In this document: piece after piece, positions 1 through 9,793 of the stretch
Numbering within the stretch: the stretch's first letter is position 1
Layout of the letters: the number at the start of each line of letters is the position of its first letter
Program-made: the position numbers and the translations under genes
The notes under the pieces: generated by a model
Seen by the model: only the letters and a program-made list of their open reading frames with translations
Told to the model about the DNA's origin: nothing
The model's database searches: none
Assembly (NCBI GenBank): GCA_000697335.1
Contig: JNEM01016742.1
Coordinates: forward strand, 1-14,360
Direction of reading: 5' to 3'
Length of the DNA: 14,360 bases
From: Conidiobolus incongruus B7586
Lineage: Eukaryota; Entomophthoromycota; Entomophthoromycetes; Entomophthorales; Conidiobolaceae

Positions 1-458
1 TAATATTAATTATTTTATAAATATTTATTAAATATATAAATTTAAAATTATTCAAAAATTCCTATATAAATAAATAAAAAAAATATTATATTTAATATAT
101 ATATTAGATTATAGCTTATATAAAAATAATTATTTTAAATAATTAAAAAATTAGCTTATATGAAAAAAAATTTAAATGAAAAAATTTAATTAATTTATAA
201 ATTATTAAACTTTAGCCTTTAATAAAAAGAACTACTTTTAAATATTAGATGTTTGTTAAAAATATGGTAAAAGTTATTAATAATGAAAAATATATTAATT
301 TTATATTATTCATTCATTTTTGTTATTAAATATAAAATATTTTATTTATTTTAATTTTGAAGCTATAATAAAATTAAATTTTGATATTAATATATTTCAA
401 AGCAAAATTATTAATTTTATTAGAATATTTAAATCAAGGTATAATTTAAATTTTCAAT

Positions 459-489
<31 letters not shown>

Positions 490-895
490 CAAAAATATAA
501 TAAATATTTTATATTAATTTAATTTTTATTATTCGTTTTATTTTGTGAACCTAAATATAATATAAGTTAAAAATTTCAAAAAAAGTAAGTTTTAATATTA
601 TATAGTTCAATGATCAAATATTATACATTTCATTTACTTATTTGAAATTATTATTAATGTAAGAGATTTTAAGGGTTTAAAATAATTCAATAATAAAATA
701 TTTTAATATATCATAAAAAATAATAATTTGAATTAATTTCAGAGAAAACTAATTGATGATTAAAATACATTAACATCAAATCATCTTTCAATACAACATA
801 ATAGATATATAAGAATGTTACTACGTTGAATAATTAAAATAAATCATTTAGTTGTAAGAGTGAGGCTATTAGCATATTTTTGAAATGAGTTGATG
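1..895. other. AT-rich intergenic DNA, no gene seen
   Basis: This stretch is almost entirely A and T, with short homopolymers and a run of about fourteen AT units at 462-489. One open frame at 320-517 exists only because of low-complexity sequence; it encodes mostly Ile, Asn, Tyr and Phe and ends in the translated AT repeat, so it is not called. No tRNA-like or protein-family signal was seen on either strand. Confidence 0.7.
462..489. repeat. AT dinucleotide microsatellite
   Basis: Fourteen uninterrupted AT units in AT-rich intergenic DNA. This kind of repeat is length-variable and common in such genomes; no function is implied. Confidence 0.9.
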
Positions 896-1731
896 CTATT
901 CAATAGCATCATCATCATTATGTTCAAATTCTGCAATTACTAAATGAAAAAAATCGTCAATATAATAATCGAAAAGATCATCATTAGTTATTATTATTAG
1001 ATGTTGCAGTAAGATAATTAACAGTTGGTGGAATTGATAAGTTAGAATGAGCTTGATTATTAGTTTTGTGATTGAATTAGCATTAGATGTCCTTGATAAG
1101 TCTAATGTATTGAATTGATTCAATCTCGTAGTTACTGAGACTGGATTATTACGAGCAAGTAAGACTAGTTATTGAGAAGGTTTGGGAGAAATATAAGATT
1201 TATCGATGTAATTAGGACCACTAAGCTCCTTTTCCAGTTTCTGGATAGCATTCAAACCATTCAAACTTACACGACAATTTGACCACCAAAAATTTTACAA
1301 TTTTGGAGTCTAACATCATCAATCCCCGTAATGATGATATTCGCTTAAAATATATCTATAAACAATTATGAGTGTAAAATTATTCAATTGAAGATATTAA
1401 ACCAAACTTTACCTTAGTATCTAATGTCATATCTAATTTCAAATTGCTAATCTTCATTTTTTCAGAAGCTTGAAATTCATTGTAGCCATCCGACAACGTT
1501 AACTTAAAGCAATGTGTCTTGACCTTAAGTTGGGTTGATTTCAAGTTCTTCTAACTCCAAATCCTCTTCAATGCCCTTCAACCGTTCGATCTGCCGAATC
1601 AAACTCTTCCCATGATGTACAATATCTATCAGTTGGAAAACTTCACTATGTTCGAAGAATACAGTCTTTTTAATACCCGTCGAATCCTTCAATCTAGCAA
1701 CATCATCCAGTGGCAAGGTAATAAATTTCAT
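896..1731 (-). pseudogene. RMI1-like OB-fold protein gene, reading frame disrupted
   Basis: RMI1 works with the RecQ helicase (Sgs1/BLM) and Top3 in the nucleus to dissolve double Holliday junctions. The homology here is read by eye. The ATG at 1731 opens a 68-codon frame with an early LPLDD, then an amphipathic stretch through FQLIDIVHHGKSLIRQIERL, which sits where RMI1 has its LQI...D/Q-L segment before the OB fold. A second frame (about 1534 to 1413) gives LKVKTHCFKLTLSDGYNEFQ, like the RMI1 strand ending in LTDG. A 57-nt intron at 1356-1412 follows, then TKIYFK and RGLMMLDSK, matching the family pattern GTK...RRG-LLL-P. The next hallmark, LGGE, appears as IFGGQI in another frame near 1272-1298. 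LNAIQKLEKEL follows in a third frame, ending at TAA 1169-1171. The same frame then stays open to 896 and ends in an acidic tail. At least three frame changes without plausible introns, plus the TAA, suggest a decayed gene or assembly indels. The usual N-terminal helical bundle is not visible. Family assignment is moderate. Confidence 0.5.
1356..1412 (-). other. Intron inside the RMI1-like gene
   Basis: On the minus strand this 57-nt segment begins GTAAAG and ends TTTATAG. Removing it joins ACT AAG to ATA TAT in phase 0, so that the peptide reads TKIYFKRISSLRGLMMLD across the junction, which fits the RMI1 OB-fold pattern. Its size matches the introns of the intact genes in the window. Confidence 0.6.
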
Positions 1732-1875
1732 ATCTAGATTTAAAAATTTTGATAATTTTTAATATTTGAGTTTAAATTTAATCATTTAGTATTAAATGTA
1801 ATAGGATTTTGTTTAAATTGATTTATTATTGATTGTTGAAAGCTTGATATTTCAAAATTCAATATGTGTGATCGC

Positions 1876-1888
1876 CGGTATTTATATG
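1876..1888 (-). promoter_or_regulatory. Possible TATA element upstream of the RMI1-like gene
   Basis: The minus strand reads CATATAAATACCGG about 145-155 nt before the ATG at 1731. The adjoining CGCCGG is unusual in DNA this AT-rich. A TATA reading is only suggestive here, because AT-only strings are common by chance. Confidence 0.25.
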
Positions 1889-1969
1889 ATGATATCAATT
1901 TTATTTAATGAGATTAATGGTTGGATTGGTCATTTATCAATTTTGAATTTTGAATCAGAGTTAAAATAT

Positions 1970-1974
<5 letters not shown>

Positions 1975-2007
<33 letters not shown>
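1975..2007. repeat. AT dinucleotide microsatellite
   Basis: A 33-base run of alternating A and T upstream of the RMI1-like gene. It is simple sequence without further signal. Confidence 0.9.
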
Positions 2008-2010
<3 letters not shown>

Positions 2011-3103
2011 TATTAGTGTGTGGTAGTTATTAAATAATTAATTATCATCATTAGTTATTTTTTGGATGATCATTATATTTAAACCAATATCATTATTTTG
2101 AAAAAATTTTAATATATTATAAATTGATTTATATATAATATGAAATCTATAAATTCGATGATTATGTAGTTATTTAGTAGTGATATAACTTTAAATGGTA
2201 GTTTAATTGTTATTATTGATTCAAAAATATTTTAGAATTGATCGATATTGATTAGTATTTAAGGTTGTTAAGGGATTATTAAGAAAAATAGTTTCCAGTG
2301 TTGCTGAATATGACATTTTTGAATATATTTCAATCATCTCCAAGATATTACTTTAATTGTAATGAAGTGATATAGGATAAAAGAAACCGTGTATATTCCT
2401 TATAATAAAGGGATAAGTAATTATCATAGTGATGAAACTTTAAAGTTTATATTGAAAATAAAACGGAGAAGAGCAAAGTAATTAAAGTATAAAAATCTGA
2501 AAAAAAGCGTAAGTGTTAAATATATATTTATTTAAATATAATACAGATATGATCCAGACATATTCAAAATTCGATTATAATATCTAAACAAAAAGATTGG
2601 TTAGAATCATAATATTATTCAAAATATATCAAAATTTGATAAGGTTAGATAAAAATCAGCAAAAATGCTTGGGTCAACAAGCGTTTGACTCACGGTGAAA
2701 TAGTATGACCGTCGTGATTAAAAAAACATCATTTTATATAACCTTTGATGAAGTATTTGATTGAATTTGACTTACCAATTGATTTTATACTTTATATGTT
2801 GGTTCCAATAGCTCAAATATTATTATGAAATCTTACCTACTAAAAATAGATGTTAATAACCATATTTAAATGAGGGATGATTGTGTATGATATGAGAAAA
2901 AATCAGTGAGAACGGAAAAAAGGTAAGTTCATTTGACGGGGTCTTAAGCCGCTCATAAACACGGACCAATTCAAAATTCATCATATAAACTAGATATAAT
3001 CGGAAAATTAACTTACTTGATATCTACAAAGGATAAAATCAGATACTACTCACAAGGAGTGAATAGTACTAAAACCAATGAACATGATCAAAAGAATGAA
3101 TCA

Positions 3104-3131
3104 CTCATTTGCTACTGATAGAGCAAATGAG
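3104..3131. repeat. Perfect 10-bp inverted repeat with 8-nt loop
   Basis: CTCATTTGCT (3104-3113) and AGCAAATGAG (3122-3131) are exact reverse complements separated by eight bases. A second, one-mismatch inverted repeat of 9-bp arms lies just before it (3045-3053 and 3059-3067). No T-tract or flanking gene explains the pair. Confidence 0.55.
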
Positions 3132-3999
3132 CAAAACATTAATGAATCAACTATTTAGGTTATGATAAAATTATATAGTTTAAGATTAAAATTTGTGTAT
3201 AAATAAATGGAATTAATTTTATTGGATTATGGGATCAATTGTGACAATAAACTATTCCCATCAATAAAAACATTGAAAATTAAAAATTAAAAATATTTTT
3301 TGGTCTTAATATATTCTAATATCAATAGGAAAGAATTTTAATATTTTATATTAATAAATCCAAACATAAAAATCATATAATCAATTTAATATTTAATATT
3401 TAATTGAAATTTAAAATTAAATGATATTTAAGATAATATCAAATATATTCATGAATTATATAATTGTAAACATAAATATGATACTTTTTTTGATTAATTT
3501 TCATTTAAAATATTTGAGAAAATTTAATTAAAATTGAAAAATATTTTATATAGAATAATGGTTTTTAAAATTATAAAAGATATAATACAAATTTTAGATT
3601 TAATTAAAAATAATTTTTTATTTTTACATAATTTATATATTAGAATGATTTTCACATTGATATTGTTATTAACAATTGTAAATTGATTTTTAATAAATAT
3701 AATAAAGATGATCCAATTAGAAAAAATATGTATATTAAAATAATCGTTATAATCGAATAACTTGATTGATATTGTAAATAAATAAACAACGTTATTAATT
3801 AGATATTGATGTATGAAACAAATAATATGCTGATCTATATTATATTTATTATACTACTGAAAATTAGAGAATCAGGGTGATATTAGGTATTAAATCTTTC
3901 AGTCAGATATATTATCAATAGCTACAATTAACATTTTAAAATTTACTCTAATAACCTATTGATATAAATAGTATACTACTACCTATGAAATTAAAACAA

Positions 4000-4275
4000 T
4001 CATTTAAATTTATGGACAATTTGATAGATAGTAAAATACAAAAATTTGAACTGGGATGAAATTTGAACAAAGTAAGTTCTTTGTTGACGATAGGAATGCA
4101 CAACATGTCGAATGATATCACCTTCAGAACTTTGTTGTTGTTGAGTCCAATGAGATAATAGCTTTAAGACAGTATCAATGACGCAAAAGGTTCCAGCACA
4201 TCCGCAGCCTGCACTGCAGTAAAAAATCATTTTAAACTGGATGGATTAGGTGTACTTGAGATTATACTACTAAAA
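4000..4275 (-). pseudogene. Remnant of a classical protein tyrosine phosphatase (C-terminal third)
   Basis: On the minus strand the frame from 4230 to 4000 reads FYCSAGCG, then GTFCVIDTVL, and later YRQQRTYFVQ, QFKFLY and IYQIV. This is the classical PTP layout: P-loop HCSAGxGRTG, the following helix, and the RxQR-x-x-x-VQ-x-x-Q-Y/F-x-F-x-Y motif about 50 residues later. Such enzymes dephosphorylate phosphotyrosine in the cytoplasm. Here the P-loop His is Tyr, the invariant Arg of CX5R is Cys (TGT), and the next Thr is Ala, so it cannot be active. Just upstream the more PTP-like peptide STPNPSSLK lies in another frame, implying a frameshift near 4230-4240. No WPD loop or N-terminal part of the domain was found up to the neighbouring gene. 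Best call: decayed, truncated gene copy. A short expressed pseudophosphatase is less likely. It lies about 320 bp downstream of the intact phosphatase gene on the same strand. Confidence 0.7.
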
Positions 4276-4593
4276 TTCATGTATTGATAAAGATTATACA
4301 ACATTGATTATTATGAATATGATTTCAAACCTAATTTATTAATTTGTAATATGATTTAAACTGAATTTGAATAGTGAATAGTTTATGGTTTTAGTTAACA
4401 GGGTTAGTGCAATCAAATATAAACAGTCAATTAATTAAGTATTTTTCCTAATTATGCATATTTGATCATATATTTTTAAGAATATGGTATTTTGCATTAG
4501 TTTACTATTTATTTGATTGATTATATATTTTCAAAATTGATCATTATTATAATCATTTTTAGCCGATTCTTCTTAATTACGATATTGCATGCT
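4276..4593. other. Spacer between the phosphatase remnant and the Siw14-type gene
   Basis: About 320 bp of AT-rich DNA. It was searched on the minus strand for missing exons of the tyrosine phosphatase remnant (WPD loop, substrate-recognition loop) and none was recognised. It probably includes the 3' untranslated region of the Siw14-type gene. Confidence 0.55.
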
Positions 4594-5505
<912 letters not shown>

Positions 5506-5513
5506 TATTGGAG

Positions 5514-5531
5514 TTGATTGAATTCAATCAA
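5514..5531. promoter_or_regulatory. Perfect 18-bp palindrome just before the Siw14-type start codon
   Basis: TTGATTGAATTCAATCAA is identical to its reverse complement and ends 8 bp before the ATG on the minus strand. It could be a binding site for a dimeric regulator or a hairpin in the 5' untranslated region. Function is inference; the palindrome itself is exact. Confidence 0.4.
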
Positions 5532-6807
5532 TATGAATGGTAAATTTGGATCTCGTGACAACTTTCATTCTAAATCAATAGTGTTTATATTAAATTAGAC
5601 CAAAATTATGGGATTGTGAATTTTATATTTAGTTATATTTTTTAGTTTAAACTTCGTATATTGATTATTTTTATTCATTTGAAAATTTCTAATAATATAT
5701 TATTGATACTCTAAGCCAAATATCAATTTTCATATTTATTGAGTTATTGGCATATTGAATGAATCAAATTCAATAATTATGTCAATAAAGTTGTAGCAAT
5801 TTACATAACCCAAAAATATTGTTGATTAAAAAATAACTTAAAATAACATGAATTATTGTAATCAAAAATAGTTTAATTATCAATATTATTTTAACCTTGT
5901 TAAATTATTTGAAGTTAATATTGATAAAATAGAATTGGATAGTTAATATAAGATGATTTTCTAGATGATTTGTATCAAATTCAAATTAATCATTAAAGAA
6001 CTTTAATTGACTAGATATTTTTCACGAATTTAGATTTAATATATTGATTATATGCTTATTTATATTGATTTGATGATTCAAAATATAAAATGAAATTGAA
6101 TACAATTATCACCATTAATCTCAACTGTTTATTTATATAATATTTATAAATCAAGTCAAAATACTTATTTTATATAAATATATATATTTATATATCAATA
6201 ATTAGAATTAACTAAATGGTTAATTTAATATTCAAACCGAATTATGAGCAAATACAGAGAAGAATATAAGATTATTGCATAGTATTAATTTATATTTTTT
6301 GTGATAATTTGACTATTACCGCAATAATGATTATAATACAACATTTTTGATATATATACTATTTAAGACATTTATACGAAAATAAAATATAAAACTATCA
6401 TTCAATAATTTTTTAAAAATAACTCAAGTTCATTAAATCATAATTGTAAACCAAATTTTGATTTGAATTTCAGTAGTTTATTTTCTCCTTATACTAGTTA
6501 TATAGGTTAAGTACATTTATTTTAATATTATATTATTATGTTATTGTATTTTTAATATAGGAAAATTTCACTCGCAATGCTCGACATAATACTCACCGAA
6601 TAACCGGCGAATGATTAGAGAATAATCAATTCAAACTGGATGGGACTTTATGTACAACGATACAACCTCATATCATAGTCATTTAATATGAATAATATCA
6701 TTCTCTTTTGTAAACTATAAAATATGATGGTTCAAAGAGGAAATGATGTTATTAACATACTTTAAATAACTGGTAGATATGCATTCTATAGTCTATTAAA
6801 GCCTTTA

Positions 6808-7000
6808 AATTAACCCTACTTGGTCTCATGATTTCATATGTACATTCACAAAATATTGGATTACAAGATTTTTTTGATTTTTTTTCTTTCTCACATGAAC
6901 TTATATGTAGTTTTATAATTCAATTGTCTTGGACTGTGGTCAATGAAATCAGTATTTTCTGGTTAGATTTCATATCGAATATACCAAGTAGGATTTAACC
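6808..7000. repeat. Imperfect inverted repeat flanking about 130 bp, MITE-like
   Basis: The left arm (about 6808-6840) contains TTAACCCTACTTGGT and ends ATTTCATATG. The right arm (about 6971-7000) starts CATATCGAAT and contains ACCAAGTAGGATTTAA. Reverse-complementing one arm aligns a 10-base exact core (CCTACTTGGT) with TTAA before it and ATATG after it, at similar spacing. The size and terminal inversion resemble a small nonautonomous DNA transposon, but no target duplication was established and chance or decay cannot be excluded. Confidence 0.35.
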
Positions 7001-7701
7001 AAAATCTGGATAGCGTGAATAGAGTGAACCAGTACCTTAATAAATAATATCGAAAAAACAATTTCAGATTCAATGTAAATAAATAATATATCATTATGTT
7101 TGCAACAATAGATGACGGGAACTATATTAATATAGATAAAAATTTATAATTAAGTATAAATGCATACATCATCTTAAAAAATATATTTACATTTAATAAA
7201 TTATTATATATGGTAATTTAAAATGTTTTTTAGTAATTTATCTGTTTATTAAATAAATAGCGTAGCTATATTGATTAACAACATTTTAACACTCATTTTT
7301 TGCGCATTATTTGGATCAAATATCACAAATAAAACTGCCAAAATGTAAAACTACGAATTTCAGACAATTCAAATAAGCAATCAATTAACAAAAAATTAAC
7401 TAATGACAAAATTATTAAATGTAAAATTGATTTCAATTTAATAAAACATGGAAATATATAAATATCTGTTTTCAATTTATTAGACTATTTCAACGTTTAT
7501 CATATACGGATAATTGATTTAGTAATATGGACAACTTGGCATCCTCTTGGCAACTAGAATTTAAATGATATTTCCTTAATTTATATCAGCATTACTGCGC
7601 ATATTGTATCTTATAAAACTTTGCTTCGTAAAAAATTTAGAATTGTTTTTATAACAAATAATATTGACTTTTCATGATATAAATAAAATTAATTCGCTGC
7701 A

Positions 7702-7950
7702 ATGTTGAACATTAACAATCATAAAAAACATTCAGCAGATATGGACTATTCAAACTGTAATTCGGAGCCCTCTAACTGGGTCATGGATTTTGATAATGCA
7801 ACTTGCAAAATGACATGTTGTTGTAATTTCACCTATTACAAACTACAGGACTTGATAGTTAGTAACAATAATATAACATCATATGTGGGTGTTAAAGATA
7901 ATATATTTATTGGAGATACGAAGCATTATTGGGAAATTCAAAAGTATTGA
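7702..7950 (+). CDS. Small Cys-rich hypothetical protein with a weak SPRY-like end
   Basis: An 82-codon frame from ATG 7702 to TGA 7950, clearly less AT-rich than its flanks, with varied amino acids. I do not recognise it with certainty. It has a Cys cluster near residues 35-42 (CKMTCCCNF). The C-terminal part, LIVSNNNITSYVGVKD then GDTKHYWEI, recalls the start of SPRY domains, where a beta strand with a short turn is followed by a G-KHYWEV/YFEV motif. A SPRY domain needs roughly 100 more residues, and none were found in the next 230 bp before the convergent EF-hand gene. A splice donor is possible at GTATTG 7944, and an acceptor TATAG near 8030 would add only about ten codons. It may be a truncated gene, a short real gene, or chance. 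Confidence 0.4.
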   Translation: MLNINNHKKHSADMDYSNCNSEPSNWVMDFDNATCKMTCCCNFTYYKLQDLIVSNNNITSYVGVKDNIFIGDTKHYWEIQKY

Positions 7951-8180
7951 TTAATATTTGTATTGTATCATTAATTATAAGTAGCTCATTAATTGAAATA
8001 AACTCATTTTTTTATATTTAATTAATATAGAGTATTATTTTTATCATATTTTAAATGATAAATACTGCATGTAATGTTATTAAATTAATAAAATGGAAAT
8101 AATCAATCTCGATAAATATATATATGATGTCAAAATTGATATTTATATATTTCAGATATATGGTTATAGTTAATTCAAAA

Positions 8181-8683
8181 CTAAGTTAATTTTCTGCCCA
8201 TACTCTCAAACTCAGCTCTTGAGATTTTACCATCTTGATTCAAGTCCAACTCACTGAAGATCTTAGATAATTCGGAGTCTGTAAACTGCGCCACATTCTT
8301 CAAGGCTTGGATTAGTTCATCCTTGGATAGGTAGCCATCGCCATCCGTGTCAAATTCGTCGAACACCTCACTATAATTGGAAGGTTCTCCATCGAAGAGC
8401 TTAGGTGCAATAGCTAAGAAGGTATCCCAGGTGATGTAATTGCGATCTTTGGGAGCTACGTCGCATAATAGCTTATCAATTGCGGACTGCTTAGAAGATT
8501 TACCCAATTGACGCAATAGTCGCTTTAGTTCAGACTTATCTATAGTGTTATTTTGATCTTTGTCGAATTGTAGAAATATTTCTTTGAGTTGTTGAATTCT
8601 GTAATCGTCCAAATTTTGTTTCTAATCATAATGTTAACATATTTATATTAACTACTCATTAAATTTTTCATTACCAGTGACAT
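8181..8683 (-). CDS. Calmodulin-like EF-hand calcium-binding protein, two exons
   Basis: A small calcium sensor of the calmodulin superfamily, expected to bind target helices when loaded with calcium. Exon 1 is only nine bases (8683-8675, ATG TCA CTG) and exon 2 is 8621-8181, giving 149 residues, exactly calmodulin length. EF1 has a good loop (Asp23 to Glu34, DKDQNNTIDKSE). EF2, around residues 57-69, is degenerate and should not bind. EF3 (Asp94 to Glu105, DTDGDGYLSKDE) and EF4 (Asp129 to Glu140, DLNQDGKISRAE) are canonical. The frame would otherwise begin without an ATG at 8612-8621, so the tiny exon is needed. The sequence is much more diverged than calmodulins usually are, so it may be a calmodulin-like protein, a myosin light chain, or this lineage's fast-evolving calmodulin. 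It ends about 230 bp from the small plus-strand ORF, tail to tail. Confidence 0.9.
8622..8674 (-). other. Intron of the EF-hand gene
   Basis: A 53-nt phase-0 intron, GTAATG to GATTAG on the minus strand, placed after the third codon. Intron position directly after the first few codons is common in fungal calmodulin genes (established knowledge of the family in general terms). Confidence 0.85.
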
Positions 8684-8716
8684 ATTGAATTGAACTAATT
8701 GTAATTTTTGAATTTG

Positions 8717-8730
8717 ATGACGTTTTATAA
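8717..8730 (-). promoter_or_regulatory. Possible TATA box and CRE half-site upstream of the EF-hand gene
   Basis: The minus strand reads TTATAAAACGTCA, ending about 35 nt before the ATG at 8683. TATAAAA abuts ACGTCA, a CRE-like half-site. Both are short, so the call is tentative, but ACGTCA is a rare string in this composition. Confidence 0.3.
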
Positions 8731-8800
8731 TATTTGGTCGGATGAAATTTATACTTAAATAATTCACATTTGATATCATGGGTTTGAATTCATAATTGTA

Positions 8801-8819
8801 TTAATTAATTAATTAATTA
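8801..8819. repeat. TTAA tetranucleotide run
   Basis: Nearly five TTAA units in the spacer between the two divergent genes. Simple sequence with no further meaning visible. Confidence 0.85.
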
Positions 8820-9793
8820 TCCTTATATAATATTCACATTTTTAGCTTTAATTTGTCAAAGGATTTTGAGATTTTGAAATATCCTTAAACTCGAATTTCG
8901 TATTCCTAAATAACTGTTGAGCTAAATCTTAGAATTGGTCATAAACATTACAAATAATAAATTATAGAGAATAAACAATAAAGCAATATGACAAATTTGA
9001 TGACCTCGATTTTAGTAAATAATTTGATTTATTTTCAAGGTGACTTTGCAATAATTTGAAGACTTGTTTAATTAGAAATAGTTTAAAAGGTGGTGGTATT
9101 TATACATATTTGACGTATTGCTCTAATTAAGATAAAATTGAATATTTTTAGAATTTCGGGCGTTGTTAAGATGATAGTCTATTTCATCAAAATGGTAATT
9201 AGCTATATTTGTCAAATTTAGTATAAGTGTTCTGAGATAAACAATATTAATTCTTATTATATTACCGAAAATATATTTTACTATAAAATTATATTAAAAT
9301 AATATCATTTTATTTTTTTAACAAATATCAATAAATTTATTTATATTGATACTAACCAACATTTGAAAACATGACATCATTCTTGAATTTAACCTTAAAT
9401 TTATAAGCATCTTTTAAGTATAAAGAAAATGGTTTCATAAATTTAAAAAAAATAACAAATGAATATTACTAAAATAAGCAAAATTCTATCATTTATTTTA
9501 AATTAAAATAATAGTTATTCTTAGTTTATATTTAACCCCGTGAATTCCCGTAAATTTTTATTATTAATTTTAGGAAATAATTAATACCAAATTATAGTGA
9601 ATTGTGGAGATTCACAATACCACTTGAAATTTCATTTTCCAGTTTTATTTTAGTGAATTCAATTATTTGAGTAACTTTGTACTTCTTTTTTCTAGTTAAT
9701 TGAAATTGATATAGTTACTTTATTTTTTTATTTTTTACATTTAATATATTTTTTTAAATCATTTATATATTTATTATTGATTAATATCTTTTT

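Larger units (their letters stand above)
1732..3999. other. Long AT-rich intergenic region, no gene seen
   Basis: No protein-coding or RNA gene could be supported over about 2.2 kb. It holds an AT microsatellite at 1975-2007. Between about 2270 and 3150 it is slightly less AT-rich and carries a few small inverted repeats (near 2690-2715, at 3045-3067 and at 3104-3131). This middle part may be an old degraded insertion or gene, but no family could be recognised. Confidence 0.6.
5506..7701. other. Long AT-rich intergenic region, no gene seen
   Basis: About 2.2 kb with no supportable coding or RNA gene on either strand. The part from about 6550 to 7060 is visibly less AT-rich and contains an imperfect inverted repeat at 6808-7000, so it may hold an old element. 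The rest is AT-rich spacer, including promoters for the divergent flanking genes. Confidence 0.6.
8684..9793. other. Shared upstream region of the EF-hand and PFKFB genes
   Basis: About 1.1 kb between two divergent start codons, so it should hold both promoters. It has a TTAA tetranucleotide run at 8801-8819, a small hairpin around 9597-9618 (overlapping stems GTGAAT/ATTCAC and ATTGTG/CACAAT), and T-rich tracts over the last 120 bp before the PFKFB start. No gene was seen. Confidence 0.6.

Noticed and set aside
320-517. A 65-codon open frame on the plus strand
   Set aside because: Low-complexity Ile/Asn/Tyr/Phe sequence ending in the translated AT microsatellite; typical of AT-rich spacer.
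896-1123. A separate 75-codon minus-strand gene
   Set aside because: It begins at a TTG, not an ATG, and the same frame is open upstream to the stop at 1169-1171; it is better read as the tail region of the RMI1-like locus.
1525-1590. An intron (GTTGAA to TTAAG) that would explain the first frame change in the RMI1-like gene
   Set aside because: The segment is purine-rich and GC-balanced like coding DNA, the acceptor context is poor, and it would not explain the later frame changes.
2640-2720. tRNA or structured RNA gene near the CACGGT/ACCGTCGTG sequences
   Set aside because: The stem is short and bulged, and no T-loop motif or cloverleaf spacing could be drawn.
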